NCBI GenBank assembly: GCA_018699075.1
Contig: JABIPV010000217.1
Span: 1-13,853 of the forward strand
Length of the DNA: 13,853 nt
Source: Kordiimonadaceae bacterium
GTDB taxonomy: Bacteria > Pseudomonadota > Alphaproteobacteria > Sphingomonadales > Emcibacteraceae
Reading direction: 5' to 3'
The position numbers were made by a program, and so were the translations under genes. The notes under the pieces are model-generated. The model did no database searches and was not told where the DNA came from. It was given only the letters and a program-made list of their open reading frames with translations. This document shows positions 1 through 6,512 of this stretch, piece by piece (the first letter of the stretch is position 1; every line of letters begins with the position of its first letter).

Positions 1-327
1 GCAATCGGCGCGATCGTCAACGATTACACCATTTCTAGATTAAAAGTAAAAATTATCGCGGGTTCGGCCAACAATCAATTGGCAACCGAAGCACACGGTC
101 AGCAGCTCGCCGAAAGAGGCATAATTTACTTGCCAGATTACGTAGCCAATGGCGGAGGCAATATTGTTTGTGCCGCTGAATGGTACAAAGAAGGCTTCGG
201 TGGTGTATTAGCCCAAGTCGGTAAAATTTATGATACCTGTACTGAAATTTTGGAATATGCAAAAGCAACCAATACAGCAACAAATTTTGCAGCCAATAAA
301 ATTGCTGAAGAACGTTTCCAGAAATAA
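1..327 (+). CDS. Leucine-type Glu/Leu/Phe/Val dehydrogenase, C-terminal part (5' end outside the window)
   Basis: The reading frame is open from base 1 and encodes the last 108 residues of an NAD-dependent amino acid dehydrogenase. These enzymes reversibly deaminate a branched-chain or related amino acid to its 2-oxoacid in the cytoplasm. Visible family motifs are a NDYTISRLK stretch near residue 8, IIAGSANNQLA at about 19-29 and an IIYLPDYVANGGGNI stretch at about 41-55, which match the nucleotide-binding domain and C-terminal end of Bacillus-type leucine dehydrogenase. The catalytic lysine and the glycine-rich NAD loop would lie upstream, outside the window. The protein ends at EERFQK, shorter than the Bacillus enzyme, which has an extra tail. 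The next gene starts 20 bases downstream on the same strand and encodes branched-chain 2-oxoacid dehydrogenase E1-alpha, which fits the product of this reaction. Family membership is clear. Preference for leucine, valine or phenylalanine cannot be decided from this fragment. Confidence 0.9.
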   Translation, partial: AIGAIVNDYTISRLKVKIIAGSANNQLATEAHGQQLAERGIIYLPDYVANGGGNIVCAAEWYKEGFGGVLAQVGKIYDTCTEILEYAKATNTATNFAANKIAEERFQK

Positions 328-347
328 TTTAAACAAGGCGTAATAGG

Positions 348-1502
348 ATGAGCACGCAATCTGATAACAAATTTACAGGCAACCCCCGCGAGCCGGAACC
401 AGTTCCGCTTGCTCAGGCCGACGAACTGGGCATAAAACAAGTTCTTGATTGTGACGGTAATGCAAACGGAAATCTCGCCGACCCAAATCTTTCAGAAGAC
501 GAAGTGCGTAAATTTTATGAAATGATGGTTCTTGTTCGTGCCATCGATGACCGTGGATGGAAATTACAACGTTCTGGCCGGATTGCCTTTTGGATACCTC
601 TGCTGGGGCAAGAAGCGGTTCAGGTGGGTGTCACTTGTGCTCTAGATGATAAAGATTGGATTTTCCGCGCCCACCGTGAATTAGCGGTATGGCTACTGCG
701 TGGAAAGTCTTTAAAAATGTTGTTTGCTCAATTTTATGGTGCTGAGGAAGAACCCTTGAGAGGACGCCGTCTGCCTTGTTTGATTGGCAGTCGTGATATC
801 AACCTTATTTCGAGCACAACACAAGTAGGGGCGAGCTTGCCGCACGCGGTTGGTGCGGCATGGGCAGCAAAATTACTAGGTGGGTCCGAGAAATTTTTGA
901 TATTTTTTGGCGATGGCTCGGCCTCAAGAGGGGAATTTCATTCAGCTATGAATTTTGCGGGTATACACCAACCGCCAGTAATGATGGTGTGTGTTAATAA
1001 TGGCTGGGCCGTAACTACCCCCCTTGATCGCCAGACCGCCAGTGCCAATTTCGCCGCCAAAGGTGATAATTATGGTGTGCGTAATGTCAGAGTTGACGGT
1101 AATGATCCACTGGCTCTTTATGCAGTGACAAAAGATGCCCATGATAATATTGAAGAATATGGCCCGACCCTTATCGAAGCGGTTACTTTTAGATTAGGCT
1201 ATCACACGTCGTCCGATAATCCGGATTTATACAGACACGAACAAGAGTGCGAATTATGGAAACCGTGGGACCCGGTCCGACGGTTACGTCTTTATATGGA
1301 AAATAAAGGATGGTGGGACCAGACAAGAGAAGACGCTTTAATTGCTCTTCATGAGAAAGAAATTCAAGAAGCTGTAACTGCCGCAGAAGCTATGAAAATT
1401 CCAGGACCCGCGTCACAATTTGATGATGTTTTTGCCGAAACAAACTGGATGATTGAAGAACAGAAAGAACGCATACTAAGTGAGGTCAAAGCTGATGACT
1501 GA
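348..1502 (+). CDS. bkdA1: Branched-chain 2-oxoacid dehydrogenase E1 component, alpha subunit
   Basis: This 384-residue protein is the thiamine-diphosphate-binding half of the E1 decarboxylase. With E1-beta it decarboxylates a 2-oxoacid and passes the acyl group to the E2 lipoyl arm. The ThDP/metal motif is seen as GDGSASRGEF at 188-197 and NNGWAVTTP at 217-225. The FRLGYHTSSDNP region near the C-terminal third matches the HSTSDDP loop of branched-chain E1-alpha. The overall pattern, including a long N-terminal extension before the core (about residues 1-50), resembles Pseudomonas BkdA1, though that protein is somewhat longer. ATG 348 is preceded by AAGG at 335-338, nine bases upstream. The stop overlaps the start of E1-beta, so the two subunits are translationally coupled. 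Acetoin or pyruvate dehydrogenase E1-alpha are alternatives, but the motifs and the amino acid dehydrogenase upstream favour branched-chain substrates. Confidence 0.9.
   Translation: MSTQSDNKFTGNPREPEPVPLAQADELGIKQVLDCDGNANGNLADPNLSEDEVRKFYEMMVLVRAIDDRGWKLQRSGRIAFWIPLLGQEAVQVGVTCALDDKDWIFRAHRELAVWLLRGKSLKMLFAQFYGAEEEPLRGRRLPCLIGSRDINLISSTTQVGASLPHAVGAAWAAKLLGGSEKFLIFFGDGSASRGEFHSAMNFAGIHQPPVMMVCVNNGWAVTTPLDRQTASANFAAKGDNYGVRNVRVDGNDPLALYAVTKDAHDNIEEYGPTLIEAVTFRLGYHTSSDNPDLYRHEQECELWKPWDPVRRLRLYMENKGWWDQTREDALIALHEKEIQEAVTAAEAMKIPGPASQFDDVFAETNWMIEEQKERILSEVKADD
1482..1485 (+). promoter_or_regulatory. Ribosome binding site deciding the E1-beta start
   Basis: GAGG lies nine bases before ATG 1495. 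This favours 1495 over an in-frame GTG at 1480, which would include the site in the coding region. Another in-frame ATG at 1504 is possible but is less well spaced. Confidence 0.6.
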
Positions 1503-2481
1503 GATGACCGTATTAGAAGCGTTAAACGCGGCAATGGCCCATGAACTAGAACATGATCCGAAAGTAGTGATCCTCGGTGAAGATGTAGGAATTGCGGGCG
1601 GCATTTTTAGAACAACACAAGGATTACAAAACAAGTTTGGTGTAGATCGTGTGATTGATACACCCTTAGATGAAAAAGGGATAGCCGCTCACGCCGTTGG
1701 TATGGCCCTTTATGGTATGAGGCCAGTTGTTGAAATTCAGTTTTCCGGCTTTATCCATGATTGTATTGAACAAATTATGTTTTGCGGTGCTAAATATAGA
1801 TGGGTTCTCGGCGGTGAATATTCCGTGCCCATGACCATTAGAGCTCCTTCTTTCGGAGGCATAATGGGGGGTATTTGGCATTCCCATAGCCCGGAATCAT
1901 ATTTTGCTCACGGCAGTGGCATTAAAATCATCGCCCCCAGCACGCCCCAAGATGCCTATAGTATGCTGATAACTGCCATACGTGACCCTGATCCTGTATT
2001 GGTATTAGAGCCAGTTCCACTTTACCGCACACTACGTGATGAAGTGGATGAAACATTAAAAACCCAAGAATTTGGCAAAGCTGAAATTGTTAGATCCGGC
2101 AGTGATATTACGGTCGTGGTGTATGGGCCCCTTCGTCATAAAACCGTTGAAGTGGCCGATAGTCTTGCTGAAGATGAAGGAATTGATGTTGAAGTGATTG
2201 ACTTAAAGACCTTAATTCCATTTGATATTGAAACGTTGGTTAACTCGGTAAAACGTACAGGCAAAATGGTCATTATTCATGAAGCTTCGCAAACCATGGG
2301 ATTTGGTGCTGAAATTGCGACGTCCGTACAAGCCAAAGCCTTTGGATATTTAGAAGCTCCTATCGACAGAGTATGCGCGCCGGACGTGCCCCACTCTTAC
2401 CGGGTAGGAGACGAATTTTACATTCCCAACAAAGACCGCATACGTGCGGGTATCATGAAAACGATGGAGGCAATTTTGTAA
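1495..2481 (+). CDS. bkdA2: Branched-chain 2-oxoacid dehydrogenase E1 component, beta subunit
   Basis: This 328-residue protein is the transketolase-like beta half of E1, which completes the ThDP site at the alpha/beta interface. Typical family blocks are visible: GEDVGIAGGIF near residue 29, DTPLDEKGI near 57, GMRPVVEIQFSGF near 75, and HSHSPESYFAH near 125, whose histidines match the conserved active-site region. The C-terminal transketolase domain contains IDVEVIDLKTLIPFD and HEASQTMGFGAEI. Length and motifs are normal for the family. The start at 1495 overlaps the E1-alpha stop by eight bases, and the stop overlaps the first base of the E2 start codon (TAATG). These overlaps fit production of E1-alpha, E1-beta and E2 in fixed proportion. 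Confidence 0.92.
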   Translation: MTEMTVLEALNAAMAHELEHDPKVVILGEDVGIAGGIFRTTQGLQNKFGVDRVIDTPLDEKGIAAHAVGMALYGMRPVVEIQFSGFIHDCIEQIMFCGAKYRWVLGGEYSVPMTIRAPSFGGIMGGIWHSHSPESYFAHGSGIKIIAPSTPQDAYSMLITAIRDPDPVLVLEPVPLYRTLRDEVDETLKTQEFGKAEIVRSGSDITVVVYGPLRHKTVEVADSLAEDEGIDVEVIDLKTLIPFDIETLVNSVKRTGKMVIIHEASQTMGFGAEIATSVQAKAFGYLEAPIDRVCAPDVPHSYRVGDEFYIPNKDRIRAGIMKTMEAIL

Positions 2482-3605
2482 TGTTTGATTTCAAATTACC
2501 CGATATTGGTGAAGGATTAGCCGAAGCAGAATTTCTCAACTGGTCCGTAAAAACAGGCCAAATGGTTAAAGAAGGTGATGTTGTCGCAGAAATTAGTACT
2601 GACAAGGTCACAGTTGAACTCGCTGCGCCAAGAAGTGGCCAAATACATGAAATTTGTGTGGATGTAGGCGAGGTCGTAAAAGTTGGAACCGTCATTTTAC
2701 GCATTGATGATCAAAGCAGTGACCAAGTTTCACAGGAAAGCAAACCCGCAGAAAAACAGCTAGAAAAACCCAGTAAAGTTAAAGCAGTAAAAGTAAGAAC
2801 ATCCCCCGTGGTGAGACGTTTTGCTACTGAAAACAAAGTTGATCTGGCAAATGTAATAGGCAGCGGATCAGAAGGTATGATCTTACGCAGTGATGTCGAA
2901 GCATTCATTAAGCAGGAAGTTAGTCAGCAAAGTGGTGATCAGATAATAAAGTTAAAAGGGGCTGCCTTAAGTACCGCTCAAAATATATCTAAAGCGGCTA
3001 ATATAATGGCGACCACATCAATATCTTTTGATGTAAATGCGGACCAGATAGCAAAATGCATTTCTGAAAATAATTTATCCCCTCTCACTGTAATTTCAAT
3101 GTGCCTAATCGGAACGTTGAAAAAACATCCAAAATTTAATGCCACAATTGATGAAGAAAATAATCAATTGTGTATCAGTGATCATATCAATCTAGGAATT
3201 GCTGTTACTGCGAGTGATCAGCTCCTTGTCCCTGTGTTAGAAAATATAGGTTCTAAAAACAGTGAAGAGATTTCTGCCTCTATTATTGATATAACGGCAC
3301 GAGGTAGACATGATCAACTTAAGCCCCAAGAAATGCGCGGCAGTACTTTCACCTTGTCTAGTACTGGTGGAATTGAACAAGGCCTGATCACATCAACTAC
3401 GCCAATAATTAATCATCCAAATGTAGCTATTTTATGGGCATCCCGCTTCACTGATCGCCCATGGGTATCAGAAGGTGGCATTATTGTTGCCAAAGTTATG
3501 TCCTGCACCCTTGCTTTCGACCACCGATATTTACACGGTGCTGATGGCTTTGCCTTCATCAGTGATTTTGAAGAGTTCATGCAAAACCCAAGCTCAGCTC
3601 TTTAA
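2481..3605 (+). CDS. bkdB: Dihydrolipoamide acyltransferase (E2) of the branched-chain 2-oxoacid dehydrogenase complex
   Basis: This 374-residue E2 transfers the acyl group from the lipoyl arm to CoA. It has one lipoyl domain (about 1-78) with Lys42 in EISTDKVTVE as the lipoylation site, and a charged, flexible linker at about 79-104. A peripheral-subunit-binding domain follows at about 106-144 (VRTSPVVRRFA, then LANVIGSGSEGMILRSDVEAF), and then a catalytic domain from about 155. The protein is short for a one-lipoyl E2; most are about 400-450 residues. The active-site motif reads DHRYLHG at 347-353: catalytic His348 is present, but the aspartate usual in DHRxxDG is His352. ATG 2481 overlaps the E1-beta stop and lies at the natural beginning of the lipoyl domain; a frame opening further upstream has no domain support. 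E3 is not encoded here and must be shared with another complex. E2 identity is firm; the acyl substrate is inferred from context. Confidence 0.92.
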   Translation: MFDFKLPDIGEGLAEAEFLNWSVKTGQMVKEGDVVAEISTDKVTVELAAPRSGQIHEICVDVGEVVKVGTVILRIDDQSSDQVSQESKPAEKQLEKPSKVKAVKVRTSPVVRRFATENKVDLANVIGSGSEGMILRSDVEAFIKQEVSQQSGDQIIKLKGAALSTAQNISKAANIMATTSISFDVNADQIAKCISENNLSPLTVISMCLIGTLKKHPKFNATIDEENNQLCISDHINLGIAVTASDQLLVPVLENIGSKNSEEISASIIDITARGRHDQLKPQEMRGSTFTLSSTGGIEQGLITSTTPIINHPNVAILWASRFTDRPWVSEGGIIVAKVMSCTLAFDHRYLHGADGFAFISDFEEFMQNPSSAL

Positions 3606-3632
3606 GAGCGACAACAGAAAATTGAGAATATT

Positions 3633-4079
3633 ATGACAAATAATAATTTAAAATATCCTCCCCGGGTTTTAGTCACCAAAATTGGTCTAGATGGCCATGA
3701 TCGAGGTAGCCGAATTGTTGCTGCTTACCTTCGGGATGCGGGTATGGAAGTTATTTATACCCCGCCCTGGCAAGAAATAAACGCTGTTGTTAATCTGGCG
3801 CTTCAAGAAGATATTGATGTAATCGGCCTAAGTTCGCTTGCCACGGATCATCTAATAGCTCCTGATTTAATGATCGCACTGAGAGATGCGGGGCTTGATC
3901 ATATTAAAGTTATTGTTGGTGGTATCGTTCCCGCTAACGAACACGGAATGCTGGAGGACGCTGGTATTAGTAAGATTTTTGAACCAGGTGCCTTACGTGA
4001 AGACATTGTTGAAAGTGTTGCAACACTTGCCGCTAATGCACGTTCCAGCCGTCGTGATTTTGAGGAGGCATCCTTATGA
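3633..4079 (+). CDS. B12-binding small subunit of an acyl-CoA mutase
   Basis: This 148-residue protein is the cobalamin-binding (Rossmann-like) subunit of a two-subunit adenosylcobalamin-dependent acyl-CoA mutase. The complete B12 signature is visible: DGHDRGS at about 20-26, whose histidine is the lower cobalt ligand; GLSSLATDH at about 69-77; and VIVGGIVP at about 93-100, which holds the nucleotide tail. Its length fits stand-alone small subunits such as those of isobutyryl-CoA and 2-hydroxyisobutyryl-CoA mutases, and it is not fused to the catalytic subunit as in many methylmalonyl-CoA mutases. It follows E2 after 27 bases and overlaps the large subunit start by ATGA. No strong ribosome binding site precedes ATG 3633. 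Its role is clear, and substrate choice depends on the large subunit. Confidence 0.94.
   Translation: MTNNNLKYPPRVLVTKIGLDGHDRGSRIVAAYLRDAGMEVIYTPPWQEINAVVNLALQEDIDVIGLSSLATDHLIAPDLMIALRDAGLDHIKVIVGGIVPANEHGMLEDAGISKIFEPGALREDIVESVATLAANARSSRRDFEEASL
4062..4068 (+). promoter_or_regulatory. Strong ribosome binding site for the mutase large subunit
   Basis: GAGGAGG lies seven bases before ATG 4076, inside the end of the small-subunit gene. It is the best Shine-Dalgarno match in the operon. It supports the start at 4076 over the downstream ATG at 4097, and suggests efficient independent initiation as well as coupling. Confidence 0.7.
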
Positions 4080-5755
4080 ACATAAAGCATAAACAAATGC
4101 ACTTTTCAGACCTTGAACAGTCCCATGATGATTGGCAACAAAAATATTCAGCCCAAATAGGAAATGACCGAACAATAGAAAACCGCTCAGGGATTGAAAT
4201 AAAACCGCTTTATAGTCCATTAGATTGGAGTAATGAGAGTTACGCAGAAGATATGGGGTTTCCCGGAAAAGAACCTTTTACGCGAGGGATCTATCCAACA
4301 ATGCACCGGGGACGCACATGGACCCAACGACAATTAATAGGCCTAGGCCGTCCGCAGGATTATAACAAACGTGTACTTTCGTTATTAAAAGCAGGGGCAA
4401 GTGCAATTAGCTTAATACCCTGCAATTCTGGTTTTCGCGGCATCGATTGTGATGAAGTACCTGTTCCATTATTAGGGACCTGCGGCACTGTCATCAATAC
4501 GACGGATCATATGACCAATAGTTTGAAAGATGTTTCTTACGAAAATATATCTACGGCCCTTAATGACCCTTCGCCGTTTACACTGTTCGCATTTTTATTG
4601 GCGGCGGCCAAACGGCGCGGCGTATCCATTGATAAAATTAGCGGTACATCAAACCAAAGCGATTATATTTCTCACTGTGTCGCCAATCATATGTTTTTCA
4701 GGCTTTCGCTATCAGGTGGACGTCGGGTGCTTATGGATCATATTGAATATTGCGCCAAGCATGTGCCGAAATGGAACCCTGTTTCCGTGGTCGGTCAACA
4801 TATGCAGCAGGCAGGAGCAACACCAGCGGAAGCAATGGCATTTACATTATCCACTGCCATTCAGTATGCAGAAGACTGTATAGAAAGGGGTATGGACCCT
4901 GATGATTTCTTGCCGCGCTTTACGTTCTTTTTTGATATTTCAATTAGCTTTTTTGAAGAAATTGCGAAATTTCGAGCTGGTCGCAAAATTTGGGCACGGA
5001 TAACACGCGATCGTTTTGGTGCTAAAAACCCCAGATCATGGCGATTTAAATTCCACGGTCAAACATCTGGCGCCGATCTTACCATGCAACAACCGCTTAA
5101 TAATATCGCACGAGTTGGGGTTCAGGCAATGGCGGGAATTTTTGGCGGCCTTCAATCATTACATACAGACAGTTACGACGAAGCCATAACCACACCATCT
5201 GAAGAAACCGCAAAAATTGCCATCGCTACGCAAAATATACTGCGTGAAGAAGCCCATCTTTGTGATGTTATTGACCCCCTTGGTGGTTCATATTACGTGG
5301 AAAGTTTGACCAATCAAATGGAAGAAGAAATTATTGCTATCATTGACCGCATTGATAATGCTGGTGGAATGTACGCGGCTGTCGAAGCGGGCATCGTCCA
5401 GCGGGATATAGGTCTTTCTGCTATGGGATTTCAGGATAAAATTGAAAGCGGTGAGCAGTCATTAGTTGGCGTCAATTGTTATCAGGGTGATGATAGTTGG
5501 GCTTCTCCTCCGCCTTACCGACCTGATACTGATAAAATGCAAAAATTCGTTGATGATTTTATTAATTTCAAATCAAACCGTGATCAAGCTAATGTTGATA
5601 CGGCGCTTGATAATTTGGCCCGCGCAGCAAATTCTTCTGATCAGAACACATTCGAAAAAGTCGTCGCTGCAGCGGAAGCAGAGGTTACCCACGGCGAAAT
5701 TATCGCATGCCTTCGCCGAGAACTAGGCACAGGTGTGCCTGTGATAATAGCTTAA
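4076..5755 (+). CDS. Adenosylcobalamin-dependent acyl-CoA mutase large subunit, unassigned substrate
   Basis: This 559-residue protein is the catalytic TIM-barrel subunit of the methylmalonyl-CoA mutase superfamily, which isomerises acyl-CoA carbon skeletons by a radical route. Recognisable blocks are YPTMHRGRTWTQRQ at 73-86 (CoA channel), VPKWNPVSVVGQHMQQAGAT at 230-249, FKFHGQTSGADLTMQQP, SLHTDSYDEA and IDPLGGSYYVE. I placed pocket positions by eye against Propionibacterium MutB from memory. Tyr89 becomes Leu87, Ala116 Ile114, Phe117 Pro115, Arg207 Asn204 and Tyr243 Gln241, while His244 stays as His242. The usual SVAFDLPT segment reads SLIPCNSG (112-119). Loss of Arg207 argues against a methylmalonyl-CoA substrate. 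The set also differs from isobutyryl-CoA mutase (Phe, Gln) and 2-hydroxyisobutyryl-CoA mutase (Ile, Asp). The operon suggests a branched acyl-CoA from an amino acid, for example isobutyryl-, isovaleryl/pivalyl- or 2-methylbutyryl-CoA; this is inference. Confidence 0.9.
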   Translation: MNIKHKQMHFSDLEQSHDDWQQKYSAQIGNDRTIENRSGIEIKPLYSPLDWSNESYAEDMGFPGKEPFTRGIYPTMHRGRTWTQRQLIGLGRPQDYNKRVLSLLKAGASAISLIPCNSGFRGIDCDEVPVPLLGTCGTVINTTDHMTNSLKDVSYENISTALNDPSPFTLFAFLLAAAKRRGVSIDKISGTSNQSDYISHCVANHMFFRLSLSGGRRVLMDHIEYCAKHVPKWNPVSVVGQHMQQAGATPAEAMAFTLSTAIQYAEDCIERGMDPDDFLPRFTFFFDISISFFEEIAKFRAGRKIWARITRDRFGAKNPRSWRFKFHGQTSGADLTMQQPLNNIARVGVQAMAGIFGGLQSLHTDSYDEAITTPSEETAKIAIATQNILREEAHLCDVIDPLGGSYYVESLTNQMEEEIIAIIDRIDNAGGMYAAVEAGIVQRDIGLSAMGFQDKIESGEQSLVGVNCYQGDDSWASPPPYRPDTDKMQKFVDDFINFKSNRDQANVDTALDNLARAANSSDQNTFEKVVAAAEAEVTHGEIIACLRRELGTGVPVIIA

Positions 5756-5758
5756 AAT

Positions 5759-6499
5759 ATGGATCAATATTCAGCCATGATAAACGCACTAAGAAATGGA
5801 GATATCCGCGCTCTATCCCGTGCAATTACCTTGGCCGAAAATGATGTGCCATTATCTGATCAATTGGTAAATCATAAAAACGGCAGTAATGTTGTCGGCA
5901 TAACCGGCGCACCGGGGGTTGGCAAATCAACATTGATTAATGCTTATATAAATCAATTACGTGCGGATGGTAAAACTGTTGCCGTTCTCTGTGTTGATCC
6001 CTCTAGCCCAACGTCGGGGGGTGCTTTTTTAGGTGATCGCTTGCGGATGAGTGAACATGCCAACGACCCAGGCGTATTCATACGTTCATTATCAGCGCGT
6101 AATCATTTGGGTGGCTTATGTAAAAACATAGAAAATATAATAAAAGTCATAAAATTTACCAATGCTTGGGACACAATAATTCTTGAAACGGTCGGTGCTG
6201 GGCAATCTGAAGTGGAGGTTGCTAAAATAGCCAATTGTAAAATTGTCGTGCTGGTTCCTGGTTATGGTGATGAAATGCAAGCCATGAAAGCCGGAATTCT
6301 TGAAATCGCAGATATTCTTATTATCAATAAATCAGATATGCCCGGTGCACATCATAGCGCCAAAGAATTAAAGGCCATGCTGAGGTTACGACCAAAAAGC
6401 GATTGGGATGTGCCTGTTTTAATGTCTACCGCTACTGAAAATGAAGGTATATGTGAATTGATTGAAACCGTTGAACGATTTAAGGTTTCCACACATTAA
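5759..6499 (+). CDS. meaB: Short MeaB/ArgK-type G-protein chaperone of the acyl-CoA mutase
   Basis: This 246-residue GTPase belongs to the MeaB/MMAA group, which gates cofactor loading and protects B12-dependent acyl-CoA mutases. Motifs seen are the P-loop GAPGVGKST (50-58), the base-binding and switch segment DPSSPTSGGAFLGDR (80-94), the Walker B/switch ETVGAGQSE (143-151), VLVPGYGDEMQ (164-174) and the guanine-specificity motif NKSD (190-193). Usual MeaB proteins are about 310-330 residues. This one stops soon after the G domain (TVERFKVSTH), so it lacks most of the C-terminal arm used for dimerisation. There is no sign of a frameshift: the stop is followed closely by the convergent gene. 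It begins three bases after the large-subunit stop with no obvious ribosome site, so translation is probably coupled. A later ATG at 5777 is a possible start. Its position next to the mutase genes makes it very likely their dedicated chaperone. Confidence 0.9.
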   Translation: MDQYSAMINALRNGDIRALSRAITLAENDVPLSDQLVNHKNGSNVVGITGAPGVGKSTLINAYINQLRADGKTVAVLCVDPSSPTSGGAFLGDRLRMSEHANDPGVFIRSLSARNHLGGLCKNIENIIKVIKFTNAWDTIILETVGAGQSEVEVAKIANCKIVVLVPGYGDEMQAMKAGILEIADILIINKSDMPGAHHSAKELKAMLRLRPKSDWDVPVLMSTATENEGICELIETVERFKVSTH

Positions 6500-6512
6500 T
6501 TCGATTATTAAA

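Noticed and set aside
1480..1494. GTG at 1480 as an earlier start for E1-beta
   Set aside because: It would place the GAGG ribosome site inside the coding region; ATG 1495 is well spaced and begins at the conserved N-terminus.
2373..2480. Extended N-terminus for E2 from an ATG inside the E1-beta gene
   Set aside because: The extra residues have no domain character, while ATG 2481 starts exactly at the lipoyl domain and overlaps the E1-beta stop.
4530..4883. Second plus-strand frame inside the mutase large-subunit gene
   Set aside because: It is an out-of-frame shadow with no recognisable motifs; the main frame carries the mutase signatures.
4076..5755. Assignment as ordinary methylmalonyl-CoA mutase
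   Set aside because: The carboxylate-binding arginine and both pocket tyrosines are replaced by eye, and the B12 subunit is separate.
6496..6511. Possible bidirectional terminator between the GTPase and CoA-transferase
   Set aside because: TTAAT and ATTAA can pair, but the stem has no G-C pairs and is too weak to call.
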